A DNA stretch of 64,000 nt from SUG1106 sp051883095 (GTDB taxonomy: Bacteria > Bacillota > Clostridia > Peptostreptococcales > Anaerovoracaceae), in NCBI GenBank assembly GCA_051883095.1, contig JBJETB010000011.1, positions 1-64,000 on the forward strand. The letters run 5' to 3'. Position numbers and translations under genes: made by a program. Positions 52,114 to 60,398 of this stretch are shown here, one piece after another. Within the stretch, counting starts at the first letter, position 1. Each line of letters begins with the position of its first letter. The notes beneath the pieces were generated by a model that saw only the letters and a list, made by a program, of their open reading frames with translations, ran no database searches and was not told where the DNA came from.

Positions 52114-53100
52114 ATGAAAAAGATATTAGCATTAGTACTGGCACTAGCACTTGTATTCACTTGTTTTGTTGGTTGTGGACAGGATGAACAGGTTGAATAC
52201 CCGACCAGATCAATTAAGATCATAGTACCATTTGCAGCAGGCGGTTCTGCAGACTTACAGACCAGAATTGTTGCAGACAAAATGGAGGAAATTCTCGGGC
52301 AGACTGTTGTAGTTGAAAATCAGCCCGGCGGTTCAGGTGCTGTCGGTGTGAATGCTTGTTTAGCAGAAGAGGCTGACGGCTATACGTTAGTAACTATTAC
52401 AAACGGTCCTTCAACAGTAGCACCTATTCTTTCTGATACAGGATATACAACTGAAGAAATCACTCAGATTGGCCTTTTTTCAGATGTAGGTAACTTTATC
52501 TGTGTATCAAAAAAACTCGGAATTGATAATTGGGACGCTCTGGTAGAATATGCGAAGAACAGTGATAAACCACTTACCTATGGAACATCTTCTGCAGGCG
52601 CATATGCCAACATTGCTTTCCAGAATGCAATCAGATCACAAGGCCTTGAAGACTACTTCCAGATTGTGCCTAACTCAGACGGAGGACGTGCTGCAGCTAC
52701 TGAATGTGCAGGAGGAAGTACTGATCTGGTACTTACAGTTCCTATTGAATTGCAGACACTCATTGACAGCGGTGACCTGATTCCTGTCCTTTGGGTTGCA
52801 GGACAGAGAAACAATGATTATCCTGACGTTTCATGTGTAAAAGAATTAGGAATGACATCACCTTCAGATAACGGCGGAACGTTCACAGGTCTTGCTTGCT
52901 CATCTGAAGTTGACCCTGAAATCATCGCTATACTTGAAGCTGCTGTAAAGCAGATTATAGAGGATGAAGACACTGTTGCTCAGTTTGCTGACTTGGGAAT
53001 GACTGCAGTATTTGAAGATGCTGCAACTTTCAGAGCTAGGGTTCTTTCTGACTATGAATCCAATACAGCCGCACTCAAGGCGATTGGCCTTATTAGCTAG
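52114..53100 (+). CDS. TTT substrate-binding lipoprotein (TctC/Bug family), second copy
   Basis: A 328-residue Bug-family lipoprotein: signal peptide with lipobox CFVGC, then the classic PTRSIKIIVPFAAGGSADLQ start, PGGSGAVGVNACLAEEADGYTL and TGLACSSEVDPE. It is closer to the textbook TctC pattern than the copy at 42068, so the two systems likely bind different acids. A perfect 14-bp hairpin follows the stop. An AAGGAGG site precedes the ATG. Confidence 0.94.
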   Translation: MKKILALVLALALVFTCFVGCGQDEQVEYPTRSIKIIVPFAAGGSADLQTRIVADKMEEILGQTVVVENQPGGSGAVGVNACLAEEADGYTLVTITNGPSTVAPILSDTGYTTEEITQIGLFSDVGNFICVSKKLGIDNWDALVEYAKNSDKPLTYGTSSAGAYANIAFQNAIRSQGLEDYFQIVPNSDGGRAAATECAGGSTDLVLTVPIELQTLIDSGDLIPVLWVAGQRNNDYPDVSCVKELGMTSPSDNGGTFTGLACSSEVDPEIIAILEAAVKQIIEDEDTVAQFADLGMTAVFEDAATFRARVLSDYESNTAALKAIGLIS

Positions 53101-53113
53101 CTTTGCTCGCATA

Positions 53114-53146
53114 GACAGAGCCTTTTGGCAGGCAAAAGGCTCTGTC
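53114..53146 (+). promoter_or_regulatory. Intercistronic hairpin between tctC and tctB
   Basis: A perfect 14-bp stem GACAGAGCCTTTTG / CAAAAGGCTCTGTC with a five-base loop, then TTATATATA. As in the first TTT operon it sits directly after the binding-protein gene. It may partly terminate and also stabilise the tctC message. Confidence 0.8.
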
Positions 53147-53169
53147 TTATATATATGGAGGTACTGACA

Positions 53170-53673
53170 ATGAAAAAATATGTGACAGTTAACATATGTG
53201 TGCCGCTTTTCTTTTTCATCGCATCAGCAGTTTGGTTTGTCGTTTCATTAAATACAGATAATAGTTCCAACAGTGTAGTGCTCTACACAACCCCTACGAC
53301 CTTTCCAAACATTATTCTGGTGTTAGCAATGGCCATGACCTTGTGGACATTTATCGAAGAAATAATTAAACGTAAAAAAGAACTTGCAGATATGTCGCAG
53401 CAGGATGAGGAAGATGCACAGCAGATGGATTCTGGTATCCTAAGAGCTGCCGCTTTAGCAGTGGTAATCGTTCTTTATTCATTTTTAATGAAGAAAATCG
53501 GCTTTATAATTTCGTCAATTGCCATGATGCTTGCAGCACTGCTTCTTTTCAAGGAAAGAAGAAAGGCTGTATTAATTCTGGTTCCTATATTTGTTACGTT
53601 GTTCCTTTATTTCCTATTCAAGTATGCATTGAATGTGGGCTTAACGGGTATTCCGGGTGTTTACTGGATTTAG
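53170..53673 (+). CDS. TTT transporter small membrane subunit (TctB family), second copy
   Basis: A 167-residue protein with four predicted helices (VNICVPLFFFIASAVWFVV; PNIILVLAMAMTLWTFI; AAALAVVIVLYSFLM; VLILVPIFVTLFLYFLF), matching TctB size. The start at 53170 has TGGAGG upstream; longer in-frame starts lie in the hairpin. tctA follows after 13 bases. Confidence 0.85.
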   Translation: MKKYVTVNICVPLFFFIASAVWFVVSLNTDNSSNSVVLYTTPTTFPNIILVLAMAMTLWTFIEEIIKRKKELADMSQQDEEDAQQMDSGILRAAALAVVIVLYSFLMKKIGFIISSIAMMLAALLLFKERRKAVLILVPIFVTLFLYFLFKYALNVGLTGIPGVYWI

Positions 53674-53686
53674 GAGGTGAAACTAA

Positions 53687-55192
53687 ATGCTAGGTGAAAT
53701 TTCTATTTTGGAAATATTTAATCCGATAGTTTTAATCATAAATTTGGCAGGCGTTGCAGCTGGCATTATATTTGGATTTCTTCCAGGTTTAAGCGGAACT
53801 ATGGCCGTTGCCCTGGTTTTGCCATTCACTTTTGGACTGGATCCAATTCCTGCTTTAACGTTATTGGTGGCCGTCTATGTAGGCAGTACCTATGGTGGAG
53901 CCGTAACAGCAATACTTATTAGAACGCCAGGTACTCCAAGTGCGGTTGTTACCACGCTGGACGGGTATCCTATGGCTCAGCAGGGACGAGCAAAAGAGGC
54001 TCTTTCTGCTGCCGTAATTGTATCATTCTTCGGAGGGATTATCTCCGCAGCAATTCTGATTTTTTCAGCGTCAAAGGTTGCTAAAATTGCTCTGAATTTT
54101 GGTCCGGCTGAATATTTTGCCATTGGTCTCTTTGGACTGAGCATCGTTACCACACTTTCTGCAAAAAACATGAAGAAAGGAATATTTGGTGCCTGCTTCG
54201 GAATTATGCTTGGAACCATCGGTGTTGATCCGGTAGGTGGACTCATAAGATATACTTTCGGTAATAAATCCCTTATGGCAGGGTTGCAGCTTGTAGCTGT
54301 AATCATTGGTATATTTGCGATTTCTGAAATTCTCACTAAGCTTAGCAATGTTAACAAGCCGAAGGATTTTATAATGCAGGATATGAATAAGGGTAAAATC
54401 GTGTCTGGAAGAACTCTGTGGGCGAACAAGATAAATATTATTCGTTCATCAATCATTGGTACCGTTGTAGGTATGATTCCTGGCACAGGCGGAGGAACTG
54501 CAGCATGGATCAGTTACAATGAAACTATGCGTAACTCAAAGGATAAGGATTCATTTGGTAAAGGCAATGTTGCCGGATTGATCGCCTCGGAATCTGCCAA
54601 TAATGGAGTAACCGGCGGTGCAATTATCCCGCTGCTCACACTGGGAGTACCGGGCGACTCAATTACAGCGGTTATGCTTGGTGCCCTCATGATTCAAGGT
54701 TTGGCCCCAGGACCTTCACTATTTCAGGAACACGGCGATATTGTTACCGGTATCTATATAATGCTTATCATTGCGAATGTATTTATGTTGATTTTAGGCA
54801 TGGTTGCAATTCCTGCCTTTATCAAGGTTCTTAGAATTCCTGAGAGCATTTTGATGTCATCGGTTCTTTTGCTGTGCGTAGTAGGATCTTTTGCGATGAG
54901 AAATAACATATTTGATGTAAAGGTGGCAGTTGTGATAGGTATTGTGGGTTTCTTCTATGCAAAGGCGGGATTCCCGATCCCTCCAGTTGTAATAGGAATG
55001 GTTCTGGGGTCCATGGTAGAGTCGAATTTCAGAAGAACACTGATTGTTGGCAACGGTTCATACGCATACTTTATGACAAGACCAATAGCGGCAGTATTTA
55101 TCTGTATAGCAGTATTTACTTTCTTCTATCCAGTAGTCAAGCAGTTTATAAATAAACGAAAAAATAAAGAAACTATAAGTTATGAAAACTAA
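53687..55192 (+). CDS. TTT transporter large permease subunit (TctA family), second copy
   Basis: A 501-residue TctA permease with about twelve helices. The two symmetric signatures are GFLPGLSGTMAVALVLPFTFG with TPGTPSAVVTTLDGYP, and GMIPGTGGGTAAWISYN with SANNGVTGGAIIPLLTLGVPGDS. It is a clear homologue of the permease at 43143 but in a different gene order (C-B-A). An AGGAGG site precedes the ATG. Confidence 0.94.
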   Translation: MLGEISILEIFNPIVLIINLAGVAAGIIFGFLPGLSGTMAVALVLPFTFGLDPIPALTLLVAVYVGSTYGGAVTAILIRTPGTPSAVVTTLDGYPMAQQGRAKEALSAAVIVSFFGGIISAAILIFSASKVAKIALNFGPAEYFAIGLFGLSIVTTLSAKNMKKGIFGACFGIMLGTIGVDPVGGLIRYTFGNKSLMAGLQLVAVIIGIFAISEILTKLSNVNKPKDFIMQDMNKGKIVSGRTLWANKINIIRSSIIGTVVGMIPGTGGGTAAWISYNETMRNSKDKDSFGKGNVAGLIASESANNGVTGGAIIPLLTLGVPGDSITAVMLGALMIQGLAPGPSLFQEHGDIVTGIYIMLIIANVFMLILGMVAIPAFIKVLRIPESILMSSVLLLCVVGSFAMRNNIFDVKVAVVIGIVGFFYAKAGFPIPPVVIGMVLGSMVESNFRRTLIVGNGSYAYFMTRPIAAVFICIAVFTFFYPVVKQFINKRKNKETISYEN

Positions 55193-55226
55193 ATTCCATA
55201 TATGGATGATTTAATGGAGAACTAAT

Positions 55227-55982
55227 ATGCTTAAACAAAGATTACAACAGGGTGAAAAGGCGTTAGGAATTTTTGCAAAATGTCCTTTTATTGAAATAGC
55301 AGAGGTAATTGCATATGCAGGATATGATGCATATGTAATTGACAGACAGCACGCAATCTTTACTGATATAGAAACAGAAACTTTAATGGCAGTAGCAAAA
55401 GCTGCGGGTACAACTCCTATTGTTAGAATCCCTTCTGCGGCGGAGGAACACATTATCCATGCTTTAGATTCTGGTGCAGAAGGAATTATTATTCCAGGCA
55501 TTGAAACCGTAGAAGAAGCAGAGAAGATTGCAAGAATGACAAAATTCGCACCTAACGGTCTAAGAGGCATGAACGGAGGTGCCAGAGCAGCGAAGCACGG
55601 ATACACACCGAGAGCTGATTATATGGCTGATGCCAACTTAAATACAATGACCATGATTATGGTTGAAAATCTTTATATGGTTGAGAATATTGATAAACTT
55701 GGAGAAATTGAAAATATTGACGGCTTTTTTATTGGACCTGCAGACTTAAGTCAGGTTATGGGAATACCTGGGCAGGTTAACCATCCAGACTTATTAAAAA
55801 ATGTAGAAAAGGTTGCTAAGAGCGCTAAGGAGCATAACAAGTTTGTAGCAGTATTCGCAGGCTCTATGGAAGGCGCAAGAAAGTTTATTGACTGCGGTGT
55901 TACATTTATAATTCACTCGACAGATTTAAGTGTGATGAATGCAGGACTTAAAAAGAACGCTGCAGATTTTAAAACTCTATGA
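55227..55982 (+). CDS. HpcH/HpaI-family class II aldolase
   Basis: A 251-residue metal-dependent aldolase of the HpaI/GarL/macrophomate synthase family, which forms or splits 2-oxo-3-deoxy acids to pyruvate plus an aldehyde. The family frame is present: a barrel start with YDAYVIDRQHAIF, PIVRIPSAAEEHIIHALDSGAEGIIIPGIE (substrate arginine and metal region) and GFFIGPADLSQVMGIPGQVNHP. The usual DMEHG box reads DRQHA here, so the substrate may be unusual. It could act after the D-2-hydroxyacid dehydrogenase in this operon. Confidence 0.88.
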   Translation: MLKQRLQQGEKALGIFAKCPFIEIAEVIAYAGYDAYVIDRQHAIFTDIETETLMAVAKAAGTTPIVRIPSAAEEHIIHALDSGAEGIIIPGIETVEEAEKIARMTKFAPNGLRGMNGGARAAKHGYTPRADYMADANLNTMTMIMVENLYMVENIDKLGEIENIDGFFIGPADLSQVMGIPGQVNHPDLLKNVEKVAKSAKEHNKFVAVFAGSMEGARKFIDCGVTFIIHSTDLSVMNAGLKKNAADFKTL

Positions 55983-55997
55983 TAAGGGGAGAAGAAA

Positions 55998-56186
55998 ATG
56001 TTACAGATCTCACCCGATGAATTTAGAAAAAACCAGGAAGAATATATGAAGATAGCTGCCCGCGAAGGCATACAGGTGGTTAAAAATGGAAGAATAATCT
56101 TTACTTTATCCAATTCACCTGCATTTGCGAATCATTTACAGGAGGACGGTGATTCGTCGTCAGTTAAGGGAGCAGCAAAATTATAG
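55998..56186 (+). CDS. Small Phd/YefM-like protein
   Basis: A 62-residue protein. Its first 40 residues (MLQISPDEFRKNQEEYMKIA, then REGIQVVKNGRIIFTLSNS) follow the Phd/YefM antitoxin fold: a beta start, a helix and a two-strand hairpin with NGR. No toxin gene is adjacent, so it may instead be an orphan operon repressor. A GGGGAG site precedes the ATG. It is the last gene before the operon terminator. The family assignment is tentative. Confidence 0.5.
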   Translation: MLQISPDEFRKNQEEYMKIAAREGIQVVKNGRIIFTLSNSPAFANHLQEDGDSSSVKGAAKL

Positions 56187-56248
56187 CAAATTATAATGAA
56201 TGTGCAAATATAATTTATGCGATAATTTAGATGTTCGTTTTATCAAGG

Positions 56249-56275
56249 CAGCGCAAAGATGCGCTGTTTTGTTTT
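56249..56275 (+). terminator. Terminator of the second TTT operon
   Basis: CAGCGC (56249-56254), loop AAAGAT, GCGCTG (56261-56266), then TTTTGTTTT. It excludes a regulator start upstream of this point. Confidence 0.8.
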
Positions 56276-56325
56276 ATGATGATAAAATGTGGAAGGAAGT
56301 CCTTGATGCAAAATGTAATAAATTA

Positions 56326-56334
56326 TGTTATAAT
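56326..56334 (+). promoter_or_regulatory. Extended -10 promoter of the third enhancer-binding regulator
   Basis: TG, one base, then a perfect TATAAT (56329-56334). A weak TTGATG lies 20 bases upstream. The predicted start near 56341 gives a leader of about 45 bases. Confidence 0.55.
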
Positions 56335-56385
56335 TATTCTGGAGAGAACTTAAATATTGGTTTAAAAGAAGATGGTGATGATATA

Positions 56386-58134
56386 ATGAAAACAAATTTA
56401 CAAGAGAGACTGGATATACTACTGGAAAACATATCATGTCAGGATGATTATAAATGGGACATTTTATTTGCTGTTTTAAAAAATGGGCAAATTATATGGA
56501 TGAATGATGAGGCATGCAGTTTTACTGGCGTGAATTATAACGAAGAAATCACTTACCGTTTGTCAGATATTGTGGATGAAAGAATCGTATCAACCATTAG
56601 GAAATGCAAGGTAAAGGAAGAATATGCACATCTTTTGCTTGATGAAGAATTAATCGTAAGTAGCCTTATTGATGCAGATATAAATGATGAAGAAGGTGAT
56701 ATCTATGTCATCGGTATGAAGAGTCTTCAGACGTTGAACGATATGGCAGATGAAATTGCGAGAATCGACAGGGCTAATTATGAGCTTAAAGAAATGCTGA
56801 ATAATTCTTTTGATGGAATATACATAACTGACCGGTATGGAACTACGCTGATGGTGAACGCCGCACATGAAAGGCTGAGTGGAATAAAAAAAGAACGTCT
56901 GCTGAATCGTAAAATTGAAAGTATGGTTGAGAAAGGTATTTTTTCGGGATTTATAACTAATAACGTTATTGCTGAGAAAAAACCTGTAACAATTATGCAG
57001 GATGTTGCAGACACTCAGAAAAGCCTGCTCATTACAGGAAGCCCCGTTTATAACGAAGACAAAGATATTGTAAAAGTGGTTACAAATGTACGCGATGTAA
57101 CAGAGCTTATAAGTCTCCAGAAGGAATTAAAGACCACCAAAGCTATTGTGGAAAAATACAGAGGGGAACTTTTCGACTCAAACAATATGAAAAATGTGGT
57201 TATTAATCAGGGAAGTAAATTTGAGCATGTAATGTCTCTCGCTAAGAAGGTTGCGAGCAGGGATTCAACAGTTCTGATACTGGGAGAGACAGGAACAGGA
57301 AAAGAAGTTGTTGCGCAACACATTTTCAGTAACAGCTGCAGAAATGAAAAAAATTATCTGAAGATTAATTGCGGCGCAATACCTGGCAATTTACTGGAAT
57401 CAGAGCTGTTTGGATATGTTAAAGGTGCATTTACCGGTGCTGACCCTAACGGAAAGCTCGGGATGTTTGAAATAGCAAACAATGGTACACTCTTTCTCGA
57501 TGAAATAGGAGAATTACCGATGCGATTGCAGGCTAGTCTGCTGAGGGTACTTCAGGATGGAGAAATAACCAGGGTCGGTGATACAAAGAGCAGAAAAGTA
57601 AATGTAAGAATCATTGCCGCAACTAACAGAGATTTGGTAGCAATGATTAAAGATGGTAAATTCAGAAGTGATTTATATTACAGATTGAACGTAGTATCTA
57701 TAACTATACCACCTTTGAGGGAAAGAAAAGACGAGATTCCAGGCTTGGTTGAGGAGACAGTGCGAAGACTGAACAAAAAATACAATGAAAATAAAGTTGT
57801 AACTGCGGATTTTATTGATACACTTATGGAAAAAGAATGGTACGGCAATATTCGTGAGCTTGAAAACTACGTAGAAAAGTTTTTTGTAATTCAGGACGAT
57901 GATATAATTGATGTGCCTTATGCTGGGAAAAAGAGTGAAGAAGTAAAAGAATCTGTTGAAATTCTAGAATGTGATGAAATAATCTCCATGAAAGAAGCCA
58001 TAGAAAATGTAGAAAGGGAACAGATAGAAAGAGCCATGAAAATTGGGAAAAGCACATATAAGGCAGCAGAGCTTCTTGGAATGAGCCAGTCCACTTTTTT
58101 CAGAAAATATCGGAAGCTTGTATCGGAGAAATAA
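56386..58134 (+). CDS. Sigma-54 regulator with two PAS domains
   Basis: A 582-residue enhancer-binding protein. PAS-like domains occupy about residues 20-115 and 135-245 (the second clearly: SFDGIYITDRYGTTLMVNAAHERL). The AAA+ domain follows with Walker A GETGTGKE (300-307), GAFTGA (347-352) and LFLDEIGELPMRLQA. The C-terminal helix-turn-helix is TyrR-like (STYKAAELLGMSQSTFFRKYRKL). The start at 56386 is chosen since the longer frame spans a terminator and promoter; the ribosome site is weak. It ends 200 bases before a sigma-54 promoter and should activate the dehydratase operon. Confidence 0.9.
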   Translation: MKTNLQERLDILLENISCQDDYKWDILFAVLKNGQIIWMNDEACSFTGVNYNEEITYRLSDIVDERIVSTIRKCKVKEEYAHLLLDEELIVSSLIDADINDEEGDIYVIGMKSLQTLNDMADEIARIDRANYELKEMLNNSFDGIYITDRYGTTLMVNAAHERLSGIKKERLLNRKIESMVEKGIFSGFITNNVIAEKKPVTIMQDVADTQKSLLITGSPVYNEDKDIVKVVTNVRDVTELISLQKELKTTKAIVEKYRGELFDSNNMKNVVINQGSKFEHVMSLAKKVASRDSTVLILGETGTGKEVVAQHIFSNSCRNEKNYLKINCGAIPGNLLESELFGYVKGAFTGADPNGKLGMFEIANNGTLFLDEIGELPMRLQASLLRVLQDGEITRVGDTKSRKVNVRIIAATNRDLVAMIKDGKFRSDLYYRLNVVSITIPPLRERKDEIPGLVEETVRRLNKKYNENKVVTADFIDTLMEKEWYGNIRELENYVEKFFVIQDDDIIDVPYAGKKSEEVKESVEILECDEIISMKEAIENVEREQIERAMKIGKSTYKAAELLGMSQSTFFRKYRKLVSEK

Positions 58135-58177
58135 GGATACCGTCTGATTAAATTATTTTTGACATGTTTACTAATTT

Positions 58178-58215
58178 AAAAGCGAGTCGATAATTCAAAA
58201 ATGACTCGCTTTTTT
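58178..58215 (+). terminator. Terminator of the third regulator gene
   Basis: AAAAGCGAGTC (58178-58188) pairs perfectly with GACTCGCTTTT (58203-58213) and continues in Ts. Confidence 0.88.
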
Positions 58216-58282
58216 GCTGCACAAAAATATCATGAACCGCTAAAAACACCATAAAATAAACGCTATTCTTTGAAAAAATAAA

Positions 58283-58299
58283 TTGGCATATTTCTTGCG
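58283..58299 (+). promoter_or_regulatory. Sigma-54 promoter of the dehydratase operon
   Basis: TTGGCAT, five bases (ATTTC), TTGCG matches the -24/-12 core, with GG at 58285-58286 and GC at 58297-58298, 42 bases ahead of the CaiB gene. Confidence 0.88.
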
Positions 58300-58340
58300 T
58301 TAGATGTTGATAAAGCAGATTAGAAAAGAGAGGAACGCAA

Positions 58341-59555
58341 ATGTCAAAACATAGACCACTAGAAGGGCTTGTAGTCGTAGATTTTACCAGAGTGTATTCA
58401 GGACCATATTGTACAATGATGCTGGCAGATTTAGGCGCTGAAGTAATAAAGGTCGAAAGGAAAGGCCTGGGTGATGACAGCCATCAGTACCTGCCTCTGC
58501 CTGACCCTACCAAAGAAAGCGGATACTTTATGTACTATAACCGCAATAAGATGAGTATAGAGCTAGACTTAAAAGATCCGGAGGCAACAGAAATTGTCTA
58601 CAGAATTTGCGAAAATGCAGATATTGTAGTTGAAAACTTTGCGCCGGGAGTTGCTGATAGACTGCATATCGGATATGAAGATATTAAAAAGAGAAATCCG
58701 AAGATAATATATGGTTCGATTTCAGGCTTTGGTCAGACGGGGCCATACCGCAGCAAGGCAGCCTACGATATAATCGCTCAGGCGATGGGAGGGTATATGG
58801 CTGTAACCGGTTTCAAAGGCGGAATACCTCTTAAGTTGGGCACATCCATCGCAGATGCGGGAGCAGGAATACAAATGGCATATGCTCTTCTGGCTGCAGT
58901 TTATTACAGAGAAAAAAACGGAATTGGCCAATACGTAGATGTAAGTATGCAGGATACAGTTTTTTCAACTATGGAAAACTTTATTATGATGAAGACATAC
59001 GGTGGAATTACTCCTACAAGAAATGGCAACTCCAATCTGGGAGCGGCACCGTTCAATACTTTCAGGACAAAAGATGATCGATATGTATGTATAGCTGTTG
59101 CCAATGATGCTATGTTTGAAAGATGTATGGATGCTATAGGTAAAAGTGATATTGTACACGATTCAAGATTCTGCAGCAATAAATACAGAAAAGAAAATGA
59201 ACCTATCTTGAACGCCATAATGGAGGAATGGACTGAAACCAAAACAGTTGAAGAGGTATGTGAGGTGATGGATGCGGCGAAGGTGCCGGTTGGTCCGATT
59301 TTAGATATTGACCAGCTTCTTGAGGATCCTCAGCTCATAGAACGAGAGATGATCGTAGAAATGAACCATACCACAGAGGGTAAGGTAAAAATGCCGGGAT
59401 GTCCTCTTAAGTTCTCAGAGACAAAGGTAGATGTATATAATTCATCGCCGCTTTTGGGAGAACACACATGTCATATTTTAAGAAAATATGGAAAGTATTC
59501 AGACGATGAAATCCATGAGCTCTACGAATGTGGAACGATTTTTCAGGATAAATAA
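58341..59555 (+). CDS. CaiB/BaiF family class III CoA-transferase, second copy
   Basis: A 404-residue Frc/CaiB-type CoA-transferase: YSGPYCTMMLADLGAEVIKVE, YYNRNKMSIELDLKD, the catalytic aspartate in TSIADAGAG (D172), and GQYVDVSMQD. It activates the operon's acid by CoA exchange, the first step of the presumed route. It is distinct in sequence from the copy at 40287, so the acids probably differ. A GAGAGGAA site precedes the ATG and the sigma-54 promoter is 42 bases upstream. Confidence 0.94.
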   Translation: MSKHRPLEGLVVVDFTRVYSGPYCTMMLADLGAEVIKVERKGLGDDSHQYLPLPDPTKESGYFMYYNRNKMSIELDLKDPEATEIVYRICENADIVVENFAPGVADRLHIGYEDIKKRNPKIIYGSISGFGQTGPYRSKAAYDIIAQAMGGYMAVTGFKGGIPLKLGTSIADAGAGIQMAYALLAAVYYREKNGIGQYVDVSMQDTVFSTMENFIMMKTYGGITPTRNGNSNLGAAPFNTFRTKDDRYVCIAVANDAMFERCMDAIGKSDIVHDSRFCSNKYRKENEPILNAIMEEWTETKTVEEVCEVMDAAKVPVGPILDIDQLLEDPQLIEREMIVEMNHTTEGKVKMPGCPLKFSETKVDVYNSSPLLGEHTCHILRKYGKYSDDEIHELYECGTIFQDK

Positions 59556-59580
59556 TTGAAGGATTGAAAGGAGAAGACAA

Positions 59581-60354
59581 ATGAGCTTAAATGAAATGTT
59601 TTCATTAAAAGGGAAAACGGCAATTGTTATCGGTGGGAGCAAAGGAATTGGGAAAGGCATGGCAGAAGGGTTGGCATCAGCTGGCGCAACTGTCGTAATC
59701 TGCAGCAGAAATCAGAAAGACCTTGACGCAGCCGCAAACGATATCATGCAAAAAACCGGAGGAGAGGCCGTAGGCATTGCAACAGACATTACTTCTGTTG
59801 CTGCGTGCGAAGGTTTGGTAGCCAAAGTGGCAGATATGTTTGGCCATATTGATATCCTAATAAACGCAGCCGGCGTCAATGCGAGAAAAAGTGTTCTGGA
59901 TTTTACTGAAGAAGATTGGGATAAAGTGCAGAATGTTCAGCTGAAATATGTTTTCTTTATGTGCCAGGCAGTAGCAAGACATATGGTTGCCAATAATATC
60001 AAAGGAAGAATCATAAACACAGCATCCATTTCAAGCGTAATCGGTCTTAAGAATATGATTTCCTATTGCGCAGCAAAGGGCGGAATTGTTCAGATGACAA
60101 AAGGTATGGCTGTAGAATTAGCTGAATACGGGATTAATGTAAACTGCATGGCACCTGGATACACTTCAACAGAAATGACAGCTCCTCTGTTCAATGACCC
60201 TGTTAAGAGAGCAGAAATGATGACAAGGATCCCTCAGAAGAGATTTGGCCTCCCCGAAGACTACGCAGCAATAGCTGTATACCTTGCTTCACCGGGAGCA
60301 GATTATATTACGGGACAGCTTATTACTGTAGACGGTGGATGGTTAGCTGGTTAA
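59581..60354 (+). CDS. Short-chain dehydrogenase/reductase
   Basis: A 257-residue classical SDR. The nucleotide motif is GGSKGIGKG (18-26), then NAAG (95-98), and the catalytic triad is S149, Y162, K166 (SYCAAK). It ends in YITGQLITVDGGWLAG, the usual FabG/gluconate-dehydrogenase-like C-terminus. It oxidises or reduces a hydroxyl/keto group on the operon's substrate; in a 4-hydroxybutyrate-type route it could act on a semialdehyde or on a ring hydroxyl. An AAGGAG site precedes the ATG. Confidence 0.93.
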   Translation: MSLNEMFSLKGKTAIVIGGSKGIGKGMAEGLASAGATVVICSRNQKDLDAAANDIMQKTGGEAVGIATDITSVAACEGLVAKVADMFGHIDILINAAGVNARKSVLDFTEEDWDKVQNVQLKYVFFMCQAVARHMVANNIKGRIINTASISSVIGLKNMISYCAAKGGIVQMTKGMAVELAEYGINVNCMAPGYTSTEMTAPLFNDPVKRAEMMTRIPQKRFGLPEDYAAIAVYLASPGADYITGQLITVDGGWLAG

Positions 60355-60398
60355 TACAAAATTACAAAAAACAGATATTTTTATAGGAGGAAATAAAA

